Assembly: GCF_003024805.1 (NCBI RefSeq)
Contig: NZ_PUEC01000026.1
Location: 1-48,611, forward strand
DNA length: 48,611 nucleotides
Reading direction: 5' to 3'
Source of the DNA: Duncaniella muris
GTDB taxonomy: Bacteria > Bacteroidota > Bacteroidia > Bacteroidales > Muribaculaceae
Part shown: positions 1 through 8,760 of the stretch, in pieces
How the letters are laid out: every line of letters starts with the position of its first letter
How positions within the stretch are numbered: the first letter of the stretch is position 1
Program-made: the position numbers and the translations under genes
Notes under the pieces: model-generated
What the model saw: only the letters and a program-made list of their open reading frames with translations
The model's database searches: none
What the model was told of the DNA's origin: nothing

Positions 1-114
1 CACCACGGCACCGGTCCCAAGATCCGGAAAATAAGTTATATTTTTCGGAGTCGAGCAAGACCCCAACAGCAACGCAGCTGCAAGAAAACATGATGAGATG
101 AATCGTATGCGCAT
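1..114 (-). CDS. Polysaccharide export (Wza-like) lipoprotein, N-terminal fragment
   Basis: Only the first 38 codons are inside the window; the gene continues off the left edge. The ATG is at 114-112. It encodes a short basic start (MRIR), a hydrophobic core and a lipobox ending LLLGSC, so Cys20 would be the lipidated residue. The following STPKNITYFPD resembles the start of the Bacteroidales polysaccharide biosynthesis/export (Wza/OPX) family, which forms the outer-membrane capsule export channel. It begins 48 bp after the upxY stop on the same strand, the usual order at the front of Bacteroidales capsule loci. The family call rests on a short N-terminus plus context, so it is probable, not certain. 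Confidence 0.65.
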   Translation of the reverse strand, partial: MRIRFISSCFLAAALLLGSCSTPKNITYFPDLGTGAVV

Positions 115-132
115 ATGTAAAGTTTTTTCATT

Positions 133-155
133 CCGCCAGCTCCAAGCTGGAGCGG
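133..155. promoter_or_regulatory. Hairpin between upxY and the export gene
   Basis: CCAGCT (136-141) pairs with AGCTGG (145-150) around a 3-nt loop. Outer CCG (133-135) pairs with CGG (153-155) across a 2-nt bulge. No T-run follows on the minus strand, so it is not a typical intrinsic terminator. It could be a pause or attenuation hairpin or an RNA processing site. Confidence 0.35.
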
Positions 156-161
156 CATTAA

Positions 162-758
162 TTACTTGTCAACAAGTTCTATATCAACAGCCTCTATCAC
201 AACCTTCGCACAGCCAAGAATATCAATCCTGACTATCAGCTCGCTATGTCCGTCATCCGTAGTGACAACCTCACCCTCAAGACCGCAAAGCTTCCCGCGG
301 GCCACTCTCACCCGATCGCCCTTCTGAAAAGAACGCTCGGAAATCGTAACCGGCACATCAGACTGACCAAGCATAAAGCGCAAAGTCTCGATCTGCCGGT
401 CAGGAATGACAGCCAGCGGCTTGGCAGAGGAATTACCCGAAGCCTTGTTGGTCATAAACCTGTTGATATACGGCAGCGCCACAATCTGCATACGCTCCCG
501 CTCCGAACATCTTACGAAGACCAGAGTAGGAAGCACAACATGCTCGATCTTAGCACGTCTGCCGTTTTTCCATACACGATAGAGGGTTTGTGTAGCGAGA
601 TAGCTCTCATAGCCGGCTTTCGCCAGCCGCTCATGAGCCATTTTTTCGGTATTATTCTTCACAATAGCCACAAACCAGCAACGTCGCTCCACGCCTACGG
701 CGCCGCCAACGCCCGAAGGCACCGTCGTAACGCCCTTTGTCACTACATCAGCACTCAT
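162..758 (-). CDS. upxY: UpxY-family transcription antiterminator (NusG paralogue) of a capsule locus
   Basis: The product is a 198-aa NusG-like protein. An NGN domain spans about residues 26-120 (CWFVAIVKNNTEKMAHERL start) and a KOW motif lies near 146-172 (KGDRVRVARGKLCGLEGEVV). In Bacteroides, UpxY proteins are the first gene of capsular polysaccharide operons and prevent premature termination in the leader of their own locus only. Here it is followed on the same strand by an export lipoprotein start, as expected, and preceded by a probable invertible promoter (796-983). No upxZ lies between upxY and the export gene; it may be absent or elsewhere. The ATG at 758 was chosen because it is the most upstream in-frame ATG. 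About 24 residues precede the NGN core, so an internal start is possible. Confidence 0.88.
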   Translation of the reverse strand: MSADVVTKGVTTVPSGVGGAVGVERRCWFVAIVKNNTEKMAHERLAKAGYESYLATQTLYRVWKNGRRAKIEHVVLPTLVFVRCSERERMQIVALPYINRFMTNKASGNSSAKPLAVIPDRQIETLRFMLGQSDVPVTISERSFQKGDRVRVARGKLCGLEGEVVTTDDGHSELIVRIDILGCAKVVIEAVDIELVDK

Positions 759-795
759 TGTAAAGAATTGTCAATAAAGGCTTATAGCGAAATCA

Positions 796-983
796 CTCTT
801 AATAAGAGATGATTTATCGGGTGCAAAGTTAAGAAATAATTCTGAAATAGAGCGAATTAAAGAGCTTAAATCAAATCTGAAAATTACATAAAATTTCAAT
901 CTGTTTAAACGCGCATCGTCAACCATTAACGTAACATTTTGGATCACAATTAATTGGCGTAAATTATTATCTCTTATTAAGAG
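796..983. repeat. Inverted-repeat-flanked probable invertible promoter segment
   Basis: A 15-bp sequence CTCTTAATAAGAGAT at 796-810 recurs as its exact reverse complement at 969-983, enclosing 158 bp. Each arm is itself a palindrome, CTCTTA-A-TAAGAG and the T-centred equivalent. The enclosed DNA is AT-rich and non-coding and holds a -7 box directed at upxY. Size, arm length and position match the invertible promoters of Bacteroides capsule loci. No recombinase gene is in the window, so a distant master invertase would be required. The alternative is a pair of regulator binding sites. Confidence 0.65.
824..831 (-). promoter_or_regulatory. -7 promoter box TAACTTTG for upxY, inside the inverted repeats
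   Basis: The minus strand reads TAACTTTG, an exact match to TAnnTTTG, pointing to upxY. Transcription would start near 818-820 and cross the left repeat arm before the ATG at 758. No convincing -33 TTTG/TTG is seen at the right spacing. In this orientation the locus would be ON. Confidence 0.6.
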
Positions 984-1029
984 ATAATTCCTCCCCCCTC
1001 TCCCCGCCCGTCCAAAACAGCCACAACGC

Positions 1030-1074
1030 AAAAAGAGCCGATCTTGCAACTGCAAAATCAGCTCTTCTCTTTTT
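1030..1074 (-). terminator. Intrinsic terminator after tRNA-Leu
   Basis: On the minus strand GAGC and GGCTC close a long stem whose inner part pairs GATTTTGC with GCAAGATC, followed by TTTTT. The plus strand also ends in CTTTTT, so it may work both ways. It separates tRNA transcription from the capsule promoter. Confidence 0.7.
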
Positions 1075-1080
1075 GAACCG

Positions 1081-1162
1081 TGCGCATGAAGGGACTCGAA
1101 CCCCCACGTCCTGAGACATTAGATCCTAAGTCTAACGCGGCTACCAATTACGCCACATGCGC
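1081..1162 (-). tRNA. tRNA-Leu (anticodon UAG)
   Basis: An 82-nt cloverleaf reads on the minus strand. The acceptor stem is GCGCATG (1162-1156) with CATGCGC (1088-1082) and discriminator A at 1081. A D-arm contains TTGGTAG, the anticodon stem is TTAGA/TCTAA with loop CTTAGGA, a long class II variable arm follows, and the T-loop is TTCGAGT. The anticodon TAG reads CUA leucine codons. CCA is not encoded. Confidence 0.97.
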
Positions 1163-1223
1163 ATTCAGTTAAAGTTATGGCCAAACCGCCCGCAGAATTA
1201 CACCTTTCAGACGATTTACCCCG

Positions 1224-1255
1224 CAAAGTTACAACATTCCCCCCAAATCTCCAAA
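1224..1255 (-). promoter_or_regulatory. Promoter of tRNA-Leu
   Basis: The minus strand has TTTG (1255-1252), a 20-bp spacer and TAACTTTG (1231-1224), a full match to the Bacteroidales -33/-7 consensus. The tRNA 5' end lies about 60 nt downstream. Confidence 0.8.
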
Positions 1256-1317
1256 CAAACGCACTGCTAAGAAACAAAAATCGTCAAAATCCCCCTCCCC
1301 CTCACTCCACATACAAA

Positions 1318-2541
1318 TCAGACCAGCGTCAGCCGCGAAAGCGAAGCCAGCGGAGCCGCAGCCTCACGCAGATCAGCCGCACTCACAGCCCGCAGCGCCT
1401 CAACAGTCTCATCAAACCCCACAGCACGGCCGCGATAAAGCACACTCCGCCCCATCGAAATCGCCACCTGCTCCGAATTCATCGACCCAACCGTCAGCTG
1501 ACCTATCAGCTGCCTCCTCGCAGCCTCAAGCCGCCGCTCCGACATAAGACCGCCGGCAAGCGCATCGACCACACCGCCCACAACCCGCAGACAGCGGCTG
1601 ACATCCGCCGGATCACACCCGAAATAAATAGTCAGCAAACCATTATCACTCATCAGCGACGTCGAAGCGTCAGTCGTATAGACCAGCCCGCGCCGCTCCC
1701 TCAGCGCCACATTCAGAAGCGAATTCATCCCCGGACCGCCGAGCACATTCACCAGCAGCGCCAGCGCCGTACGCCTCTCGTCAAGCATCCCCGGCACCCT
1801 CGCCCCCAGCAATGTATGCGCCTGATACGACCCCACCTTATCATTCACAACCTCAAAGCGCTCCACCGTCGGCGGCACCACCCTCTCAAGCGCCACACCA
1901 GCCCTGCTCAGCCCGCCTAACCGGCGCTCAGCCATCCTGAAAACCCTCTCGGCCTCCATCGGACCCGAATAAAACAACACCATTCGCCCAGGCGTAAACC
2001 GCTCCTCAAGCCAGCGCCGACACACCCCCTGATCAAACCCCGCCAGCGTCTCGCGCGTACCTAATATATTATGCGCCAACGGCGACCCCGCATAGATCAG
2101 ATCCTCGAAATCATCAAACACCGCATCTGACGGCGTATCCAGATAAGTATCAATCTCCTCAGCCACCACCTGCTTCTCACGCCCTATCTCAGCCTCAGGA
2201 AACACAGCGTCATCCACCATCTCCCCCAGCAGCGCCATAGCCCGCGCCAGATTCCCCGCCGGAAAAGTCGAATAGACCACCGTCTCCTCCTTCGTAGTAT
2301 AAGCATTCAGCTCACCCCCCACAAGCTCCATCCGATCCCTCACATAAGCCGCCCTATGGCTCGAAGTACCCTTGAAAATCGTATGCTCCACAAAATGCGC
2401 CAGCCCGTGCAGACCCGCCGCCTCATCACGGCTACCCGCATTCACCGCCACACCGCAATGCTCCACAGGCATCGCAACCCGCCGCGCCACAATCCGCAGC
2501 CCGTTGCCGAGCCTATGATATTGAATCATCTCGTCAGACAT
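1318..2541 (-). CDS. M16-family zinc metallopeptidase (processing-peptidase-like)
   Basis: This 407-aa protein carries the inverted zinc motif HxxEH as HFVEH (residues 49-53). The third metal ligand is probably Glu129, in VVAEEIDTYLDTP, at the usual spacing of about 76 residues. Length and the Arg/Tyr-rich C-terminal half fit the two-domain M16B (mitochondrial processing peptidase beta/PqqL-like) fold, in which the second domain is inactive but forms the clamshell. No signal peptide is visible, so it is probably cytoplasmic and degrades oligopeptides; the substrate is unknown. It is transcribed away from valS with its own -7 box (2589-2596). Its coding strand is very G-rich (the plus strand has 31 C and 11 G in 1861-1920), opposite to neighbouring plus-strand genes. 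Confidence 0.9.
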   Translation of the reverse strand: MSDEMIQYHRLGNGLRIVARRVAMPVEHCGVAVNAGSRDEAAGLHGLAHFVEHTIFKGTSSHRAAYVRDRMELVGGELNAYTTKEETVVYSTFPAGNLARAMALLGEMVDDAVFPEAEIGREKQVVAEEIDTYLDTPSDAVFDDFEDLIYAGSPLAHNILGTRETLAGFDQGVCRRWLEERFTPGRMVLFYSGPMEAERVFRMAERRLGGLSRAGVALERVVPPTVERFEVVNDKVGSYQAHTLLGARVPGMLDERRTALALLVNVLGGPGMNSLLNVALRERRGLVYTTDASTSLMSDNGLLTIYFGCDPADVSRCLRVVGGVVDALAGGLMSERRLEAARRQLIGQLTVGSMNSEQVAISMGRSVLYRGRAVGFDETVEALRAVSAADLREAAAPLASLSRLTLV

Positions 2542-2588
2542 AAAAATAGAGAATATTTAAAAGGTAGTTTAAAAACAAATTCCGGCTG

Positions 2589-2596
2589 CAAAGATA
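2589..2596 (-). promoter_or_regulatory. -7 box TATCTTTG for the M16 peptidase gene
   Basis: The minus strand reads TATCTTTG, an exact TAnnTTTG, about 48 bp before the ATG. No clear -33 element is seen. Confidence 0.55.
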
Positions 2597-2660
2597 CACA
2601 ATTGCCCCGACATCCCCCACCCCCGCCACACACCAAAAAATCCATGCCGCAAAACCAAAA

Positions 2661-2690
2661 TTGCCAATTCACAAAAAAATTGTAATTTTG
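2661..2690 (+). promoter_or_regulatory. valS promoter
   Basis: TTG (2661-2663), a 19-bp spacer and TAATTTTG (2683-2690) match the Bacteroidales -33/-7 promoter. The start codon follows at 2733, giving a leader of about 40 nt. Confidence 0.75.
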
Positions 2691-2732
2691 CACCTCTAAG
2701 AATAATAACAACCACACATCGACCAATCAATT

Positions 2733-5354
2733 ATGGAAGAATTAGCAACCAAATATGACCCGCGTGCCGTCGAAGACAAATGGTATGCCTACTGGATGCA
2801 GCACCGCCTGTTCCACTCCGAAGCCGACGCCCGCGAGCCCTACACCATCGTAATCCCCCCGCCAAACGTCACCGGAATCCTCCACATGGGCCACATGCTC
2901 AACAACACCATCCAGGACATCCTCATCCGTCGCGCCCGACTCATGGGCAAAAACGCCCTCTGGGTACCCGGAACTGACCATGCAGCCATCGCCACTGAAG
3001 CCAAAGTCGTAGGCAAGCTCGCCGCCGAAGGCATCAAAAAAAGCGACCTCACACGAGAGGAATTCCTCGCCCACGCATGGGAATGGAAAGAAAAACACGG
3101 CGGAATCATCCTCGAACAGCTCAAAAAACTCGGAGCATCATGCGACTGGGAACGCACAGCATTCACAATGGACGACATCCGCTCCCGCTCAGTAATCAAA
3201 GTCTTCGTCGACCTCTACCGCAAAGGTCTCATCTACCGAGGAAAACGCATGGTCAACTGGGACCCAAAAGCCAAAACCGCACTCTCCGACATCGAAGTAG
3301 TCTACAAAGAAGAACACTCAAAACTCTACTACCTCCGCTACAAAATCGTCGGCGAAGAAGGCTATGCCATCGTGGCCACCACACGCCCTGAAACCATCAT
3401 GGGCGACACCGCAATGTGCATCAACCCCAACGACCCCAAAAACCAGCACCTCCGCGGCAAACGCGTCATCGTACCCCTCGTAGGCCGTGAAATCCCCGTC
3501 ATCGAAGACGACTACGTAGAGATCGACTTCGGCACAGGCTGCCTCAAAGTCACACCCGCCCATGACATGAACGACAACATGCTCGGCGAAAAACACAACC
3601 TGGAGACAATCGACATTTTCAATGACGACGCCACCATCAGCGAAGCCGCCGGAATGTACATCGGCATGGACCGCTTCGCCGTCCGCGAACAAATAGCCAA
3701 AGACCTCGCCGAAGCAGGACTCATCGAAAAAATCGAAGACTACGAAAACAAAGTCGGCTACTCCGAACGCAACCCCGACACCGCAACCGAACCCCGCCTC
3801 AGCGACCAATGGTTCCTCCGCATGGAATCCCTCGCCGCACCCGCCCTCAAAGCATCCGAAGACGGCGTCATCCGCTTCGTACCTGAGAAATTCAAGACCA
3901 CCTACAACCGCTGGATGACCGAAATCCGCGACTGGTGCATCTCGCGTCAGCTCTGGTGGGGCCACCGCGTACCCGCATGGTACCTCCCCGGAAGCGAGAC
4001 CTTCGTCGTAGCCGAAACCGCCGACGAAGCCCTCACACTCGCCCGCGAGATCAACCCCGACCTCACCGCCGACGACCTCCGTCAGGACGAAGACTGCCTC
4101 GACACATGGTTCTCATCTTGGCTCTGGCCCATCTCCCTCTTCAACGGCATCCTCGAACCAGACAACGAAGAAATCCGCTACTACTACCCCACATCCGACC
4201 TCGTCACAGGCCCCGACATCATCTTCTTCTGGGTAGCCCGAATGATCATGGCCGGCTACGAATTCCTCGGCAAACAACCCTTCAACAACATCTACTTCAC
4301 AGGCATCGTCCGCGACGAAATCGGACGCAAGATGTCAAAACAGTTCGGCAACTCACCCGACCCCCTCGAACTCATAGCCGACTACGGAGCCGACGGAGTA
4401 CGCATGGGCATCATGCTCGCCGCACCCGCAGGCAACGACATCTTCTTCGACAAAAAACTCTGCGAAAACGGCCGCAACTTCTGCAACAAGATCTGGAACG
4501 CCTTCCGCCTCGTCAAAGGCTGGGACGTAGACCCGGCCCTCGAACAGCCCGAAAGCTCACGCAAAGCCGTCGAATGGTTCAGCGCCAAACTCTCCGAAGC
4601 AATAGCCGAAATCAACGACTCCTTCGAGAAATTCCGCATCTCCGAAGCCCTCATGACAGCCTACCGCCTCTTCCGCGACGAATTCTCTTCATGGTACCTC
4701 GAAATGGTCAAGCCCGACTATCAGAAACCGATCGACCGCGCAGGCTACGAAGCCACAATCAGCTTCTTCGACAGCCTCCTGCGCCTGCTCCACCCCTTCA
4801 TGCCCTTCATCACCGAAGAACTCTGGCAGCACCTCGCCACCCGTCGCGAAGGCGAATCAATCATGTACGCATCCATGCCCCAGGCATCCGCACCTGACAC
4901 CGCCATCCTCGCCGACATGGAAACCGTCAAGGAAATCATCAACGGCATCCGCGGAGTCCGCGCACAGCGCAACATCCCCTCGCGCGACACCCTACAGCTC
5001 AACATCATCGGCGCCGACATCCCCATGCAGGCCGTAGCCATCCGCCTCGGCAACCTCTCAGGCATCGCCACCGTAAGCGAAAAAGACCCCGCAGCAGCCT
5101 CGTTCATGGTAGGCACAACCGAATTCAACATCCCCCTGCTCAACAACATGGACGTTGAAGCCGAGCTCGCCAAACTCACCAAAGAACTCGACTACCTCCG
5201 CGGCTTCAAAACCTCAGTCGAAAAGAAACTCTCAAACGAACGCTTCGTCAGCAACGCTCCCGCAGCCGTAGTCGAAGCCGAACGCAAAAAACTTTCCGAC
5301 GCCACAACCAAAATCGAAGCCATCGAGCAGACAATCGCCGCACTCAAAGCCTGA
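2733..5354 (+). CDS. valS: Valyl-tRNA synthetase
   Basis: The 873-aa class I aminoacyl-tRNA synthetase charges tRNA-Val with valine in the cytoplasm. The HIGH motif appears as HMGH (residues 51-54, after PPPNVTGIL). The editing domain follows ([12 protein letters not shown], near 215-230), then the KMSKS loop as KMSKQ (533-537, [13 protein letters not shown]), the anticodon-binding helical domain ([13 protein letters not shown] near 690) and the C-terminal coiled-coil arm (about 805-873, [18 protein letters not shown]) typical of ValRS. Length is normal. The ATG is preceded by a good promoter and no other gene is co-transcribed upstream. The last Ser of KMSKS is Gln, which need not affect function. 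Codon choice is strongly C-ending and GAA/AAA-rich, unlike secA further right. Confidence 0.98.
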   Translation: MEELATKYDPRAVEDKWYAYWMQHRLFHSEADAREPYTIVIPPPNVTGILHMGHMLNNTIQDILIRRARLMGKNALWVPGTDHAAIATEAKVVGKLAAEGIKKSDLTREEFLAHAWEWKEKHGGIILEQLKKLGASCDWERTAFTMDDIRSRSVIKVFVDLYRKGLIYRGKRMVNWDPKAKTALSDIEVVYKEEHSKLYYLRYKIVGEEGYAIVATTRPETIMGDTAMCINPNDPKNQHLRGKRVIVPLVGREIPVIEDDYVEIDFGTGCLKVTPAHDMNDNMLGEKHNLETIDIFNDDATISEAAGMYIGMDRFAVREQIAKDLAEAGLIEKIEDYENKVGYSERNPDTATEPRLSDQWFLRMESLAAPALKASEDGVIRFVPEKFKTTYNRWMTEIRDWCISRQLWWGHRVPAWYLPGSETFVVAETADEALTLAREINPDLTADDLRQDEDCLDTWFSSWLWPISLFNGILEPDNEEIRYYYPTSDLVTGPDIIFFWVARMIMAGYEFLGKQPFNNIYFTGIVRDEIGRKMSKQFGNSPDPLELIADYGADGVRMGIMLAAPAGNDIFFDKKLCENGRNFCNKIWNAFRLVKGWDVDPALEQPESSRKAVEWFSAKLSEAIAEINDSFEKFRISEALMTAYRLFRDEFSSWYLEMVKPDYQKPIDRAGYEATISFFDSLLRLLHPFMPFITEELWQHLATRREGESIMYASMPQASAPDTAILADMETVKEIINGIRGVRAQRNIPSRDTLQLNIIGADIPMQAVAIRLGNLSGIATVSEKDPAAASFMVGTTEFNIPLLNNMDVEAELAKLTKELDYLRGFKTSVEKKLSNERFVSNAPAAVVEAERKKLSDATTKIEAIEQTIAALKA

Positions 5355-5384
5355 TAGCCACACAGGCCACGCCCCACACACCGC

Positions 5385-5430
5385 AACGCCAGGAGAGACA
5401 AGCCCCGCGCCTGTCACCCCTGGCGTTTCC
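5385..5430 (+). terminator. valS terminator
   Basis: AACGCCAGG (5385-5393) pairs with CCTGGCGTT (5419-5427) and is followed by a short T-rich TTTCC. The loop is long and C-rich. It separates valS from the dut operon. Confidence 0.65.
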
Positions 5431-5570
5431 TTCACCACTCCCACACCCTCCTCCAGACCCGATTTTATAATTATTAAGGAGAAAAATACCCGCATTATGC
5501 AGGAATTTTGCTACTTTCGCTTGTTTATTCAACGAGGCAACTCACTTTCGACTATCGCAACCGTCTACTT

Positions 5571-6014
5571 ATGGAAAGAATCAAGGTAAAAATCATCAAT
5601 GAATCAGGCCACGACCTCCCAGCCTATGAAACCCCATCCTCAGCAGGAATGGACGTCCGCGCCAAACTCGACACCCCCCTGACCCTCCAGCCCCTGCAGC
5701 GGGCACTCATACCAACCGGACTGCGCATACAGCTGCCTCACGGCTACGAATGCCAGGTGCGACCCCGCTCAGGCCTCGCCCTCAAACACGGCATCAGCCT
5801 CGTCAACACCCCCGGCACAATCGACGCCGACTATCGAGGCGAAATCGGCATCATAGCCATAAACCTCTCAGACACCCCCTACACCATCTCTGACGGCGAA
5901 CGCATAGCCCAGCTCGTAATCAAAGAATACGTCCGTGCGGAATGGCAACCCGTCAGCACCCTCGACCACACCGAGCGAGGCGACGGAGGCTTCGGACACA
6001 CCGGAGTAAACTGA
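5571..6014 (+). CDS. dut: dUTP diphosphatase
   Basis: The 147-aa protein is a trimeric dUTPase that hydrolyses dUTP to dUMP and pyrophosphate, keeping uracil out of DNA and feeding dTMP synthesis. All five family motifs are visible: SSAGMDVRA (23-31), the motif 2 [11 protein letters not shown] (65-75), [12 protein letters not shown] (82-93), ERIAQLVI (110-117) and the C-terminal P-loop-like [10 protein letters not shown] (136-145). The ATG at 5571 was chosen because MERIKVKI starts the first beta-strand; a longer in-frame reading from 5508 adds residues with no family match. It heads a run with the TPR, DUF4292 and EnvC-like genes, an arrangement I recall from other Bacteroidales. Confidence 0.96.
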   Translation: MERIKVKIINESGHDLPAYETPSSAGMDVRAKLDTPLTLQPLQRALIPTGLRIQLPHGYECQVRPRSGLALKHGISLVNTPGTIDADYRGEIGIIAINLSDTPYTISDGERIAQLVIKEYVRAEWQPVSTLDHTERGDGGFGHTGVN

Positions 6015-6018
6015 CAAC

Positions 6019-6063
6019 TAATCTGACTAATTGGACTAATTAGCCCAATTGGCCTAATCCACC
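6019..6063 (+). repeat. Five tandem 9-bp units, AT-rich type
   Basis: Directly after the dut stop are TAATCTGAC, TAATTGGAC, TAATTAGCC, CAATTGGCC and TAATCCACC, an uninterrupted period-9 array filling nearly the whole dut-TPR gap. The same unit family recurs at 8698-8744 in the same operon. Confidence 0.85.
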
Positions 6064-6077
6064 CAACCCCGCCCCAA

Positions 6078-7826
6078 ATGAAAAAGCTACCACTGCTCAT
6101 CCTTGCCATACTCGCCCTCGGCGCCCTCTCGGCCATCGCCGCCGGCCGCCAAAGGCAGGCGGGGTCTGAAACCGAAGACACCCGCAAGGCCGACTACATC
6201 TACCTCGAAGCCCTGCGAGCAAAATCGCAGAGCAACCACGACGCAGCCTTCGCCCTCCTCCAGCGCGCCCACGAGCTCAACCCCGCCGACCGCGAAATCG
6301 GAGTAGAACTCTCCACCTACCTCCTCAGCCTCTCCCAGACCGACTCAGCACTCCTCACAAGCTCAATGGCCCTCCTCCGCGACTACTGCGAAGCCAACCC
6401 CACCGACATCTACTACGGCGGACGCTACGCAATGCTCAACGAACAGCTCCTCAACCGCGATGAAGCCCTCCGTACCTGGAAGCGGCTCCACACCCTCTAC
6501 CCCGACCGCCTCGAAGTCACCTACCGCTACGCAGGAGCCCTCGCCCAGGGAGGCACTCAGGCCGACCGCGACAAAGCCATAGCCGTCTATGACTCCGTCG
6601 AGATAGCCGAAGGCAAAAGCATACCACTCTCCTCAAAGAAAATACAGCTCTACTACTCCCTCCAGGACACAGCCTCGATCCTCGCCGAAGCCGACCGCCT
6701 CCGCAACTCCGCCCCGCGCAACGTCGACTTCCAGGTATTCTCAGGCGACATCTACTCCATGTTCGGCCTAAACGACCAGGCCAAACAGTTCTACGACAGC
6801 GCCTGCATCCTCGACCCCTCAAGCGGCCTCGCCTACTACTCGCGCGCTCAGTTCTACCACACCCTCGGCGACAGCGCAGCCTTCAACCGCGAAGTCTTCC
6901 AGGCACTCGAACAGAAAAACCTCGACGTGGAGACCAAGCTCGTCATCCTCCGCAGCTACATCCAGGAGATGTTCAACGACTCCGCAAACTTCCCCCGGAT
7001 CGGACAGCTCTTCGACGTGCTCATCGACCAGCACCCCCACGAACATGACATCCACGACCTCTACTCACGCTACCTCATCGTAACCAAAGACTACTCCAAA
7101 GCCGCCGAGCAGACCGAACGCGCCCTCGACCTCGACCCCGCCGACAGCGAAGGCTGGGAAATGCTCACCTCGCTCTATCTGCAGGTCGACCGCCTCGACG
7201 ACGCCCGCCAGGCCATCAAACGCTCCCTCCGCTACTACCCCGACAACAGCCGCCAGTATCTCGTGCTCGGCTCAATCTACGACCAGGAAGGCCAGCGCGA
7301 CAAAGCAGCCGCGGAATACCGCCACGCACTCTCACTCACCGACTCGACTGACGTAAGCCAGCTCTCGCGCATCTACGGAGCGATGGGCGACAACCTCTAC
7401 GCCAGCGAGCAAGCCGACAGCGCATTCGTCTACTATCAGAAATCACTCCTCTACGACCCCGACAACACCCTCGCCCTCAACAACTGCGCCTACTACCTCG
7501 CCTGCGAAGGCCGCGACCTCGACCGCGCCCTTGAGATGATCGAAAAAGCCGTAGGCGCAGAACCCGAAAACGCCACCTCGATGGACACCTACGCCTGGGT
7601 CCTCTTCAAACGCAAAGACTACGCCAAAGCCCGCGAGATCATTGACCGCACCCTCTCACTAACCGACGAGCGCAGCGAAGAGATCCTCGAACACGCCGGC
7701 GACATCTACTTCATGGACGGCGACCCCGACGGAGCACTACGCTTCTGGAAAGAAGCCCTCGAACTCGCCCCTGACAACCAGCTCCTCGCAAAGAAAGTCA
7801 AACACAAGACATACTTCTTCAAATGA
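6078..7826 (+). CDS. Exported tetratricopeptide-repeat protein
   Basis: The 582-aa protein begins with a signal peptide (MKKLPLLILAILALGALSAIAAG). The rest is a run of helical repeats with TPR signatures such as YLEALRAKSQSNHDAAFAL, ALDLDPADSEGWEMLTSLYL, ALSLTDSTD and ALELAPDNQLLAKKV; I estimate ten or more repeats. Such proteins scaffold envelope complexes. Its function is not established, but the position between dut and a DUF4292 lipoprotein/EnvC-like activator pair suggests a periplasmic role in envelope assembly. It overlaps the next gene by 4 bp (ATGA), indicating translational coupling. Confidence 0.85.
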   Translation: MKKLPLLILAILALGALSAIAAGRQRQAGSETEDTRKADYIYLEALRAKSQSNHDAAFALLQRAHELNPADREIGVELSTYLLSLSQTDSALLTSSMALLRDYCEANPTDIYYGGRYAMLNEQLLNRDEALRTWKRLHTLYPDRLEVTYRYAGALAQGGTQADRDKAIAVYDSVEIAEGKSIPLSSKKIQLYYSLQDTASILAEADRLRNSAPRNVDFQVFSGDIYSMFGLNDQAKQFYDSACILDPSSGLAYYSRAQFYHTLGDSAAFNREVFQALEQKNLDVETKLVILRSYIQEMFNDSANFPRIGQLFDVLIDQHPHEHDIHDLYSRYLIVTKDYSKAAEQTERALDLDPADSEGWEMLTSLYLQVDRLDDARQAIKRSLRYYPDNSRQYLVLGSIYDQEGQRDKAAAEYRHALSLTDSTDVSQLSRIYGAMGDNLYASEQADSAFVYYQKSLLYDPDNTLALNNCAYYLACEGRDLDRALEMIEKAVGAEPENATSMDTYAWVLFKRKDYAKAREIIDRTLSLTDERSEEILEHAGDIYFMDGDPDGALRFWKEALELAPDNQLLAKKVKHKTYFFK

Positions 7827-8704
7827 CCCACCAAAACCGCCGCCGCCTCCCGCGGCTCCAAACTCTCGGCCTCCTTCTGATAACACTCACAGCCCTCCTG
7901 GCCTCATCATGCCGCTCCGGCCGCAACGCAGCCGGAAGCAACACCGGCGACTACAGCCAAAACACAGGCAAAACCCTCTCGCAGAGCCAGCTGAAAACCA
8001 TGCTCAACAGCCTCAGCGACAGCTACGGCACCTGGAGTGACGTAAAAATTCCACTAACCCTCCGCCTCAAAAGCCCCAAAAAGATCAGCATCGGAGGCAC
8101 CCTCACCATGCAGCGCGACCGCAGCGTCCACCTCTCCCTCCGCTTCCTCGGCATGGAAGTAGCCTCACTCATGGTCACCCAGGACAGCATCTTCGCCCTC
8201 TACAAACTCGAAAGGCTCTACTTTGCCGAAAGCATCTCCGACCTGCTCGGAGGCTTCCCTGCCACAGTCGGCAACGTCCAGGACCTCCTGCTCGGACGCG
8301 CCTTCATCCTCGGCGACACCCCCCTGGCACCCTCACGCTGCACCCTCGCCGGCACCCCCGAAAACTGGACCATCACCCCATCAGGCACCCCCTCAGGCAT
8401 AGCCTACACCTTCACCATCTCCACCCCCACAGGCAATCTTGAAAGCCTGACAGTCACCCCCGCCACCCGCAAACCGCTCACAGCCGAATACACCGACTTC
8501 GCCACCGGCCCCGTCGGCCCCTTCGCCGCCACCACCCTCCTCACCGCTGCCGGAGGCAAAACCACCCTCAGCGCCCAGCTTGAACTCAACGCCCGACGCG
8601 CCGAATGGAACACCGGAGCCACCAAAAACTGGTCCACACCCAAAGGCTACACCCGCATCAAAGCCGCCGACATCCTCAAAATAGTCACCAAAATGGCCAA
8701 TTAG
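7823..8704 (+). CDS. DUF4292 family lipoprotein
   Basis: The 293-aa protein has an N-terminal basic stretch, a hydrophobic core and the lipobox LLASSC (Cys about residue 30), followed by a Gly/Asn-rich linker. The remainder is predicted beta-rich (LRLKSPKKISIGGTLTMQRDRS, FLGMEVASLMVTQDSIF, LYFAESISDLLGG), like the Bacteroidetes DUF4292 family, whose fold recalls LolA/LolB lipoprotein carriers; that comparison is inference. It starts inside the TPR stop codon. Its own stop codon TAG lies inside a 9-bp repeat unit (8698-8706). The next gene encodes an EnvC-like protein, suggesting a shared envelope role. Confidence 0.8.
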   Translation: MTHQNRRRLPRLQTLGLLLITLTALLASSCRSGRNAAGSNTGDYSQNTGKTLSQSQLKTMLNSLSDSYGTWSDVKIPLTLRLKSPKKISIGGTLTMQRDRSVHLSLRFLGMEVASLMVTQDSIFALYKLERLYFAESISDLLGGFPATVGNVQDLLLGRAFILGDTPLAPSRCTLAGTPENWTITPSGTPSGIAYTFTISTPTGNLESLTVTPATRKPLTAEYTDFATGPVGPFAATTLLTAAGGKTTLSAQLELNARRAEWNTGATKNWSTPKGYTRIKAADILKIVTKMAN

Positions 8705-8744
8705 CCTAATCAGACCCATCTCAGTCTAATTAGCCCAATCCAAT
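8698..8744 (+). repeat. Second 9-bp unit array, overlapping a stop codon
   Basis: Units CAATTAGCC (8698-8706), TAATCAGAC (8707-8715), CCATCTCAG (8716-8724), a 2-bp interruption, TAATTAGCC (8727-8735) and CAATCCAAT (8736-8744) match the array at 6019-6063. The first unit contains the TAG stop of the DUF4292 gene. Confidence 0.75.
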
Positions 8745-8760
8745 CAAAACCCGCCACCCA

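Noticed and set aside
1081-1162. tRNA-Leu as an integration site for the adjacent capsule locus
   Set aside because: No integrase and no repeated 3' tRNA fragment were seen within the window.
3318-3965. 215-aa minus-strand reading frame inside valS
   Set aside because: It is a shadow of the GC-rich valS coding strand, with Val/Gly/Phe-rich antisense composition and no promoter or domain.
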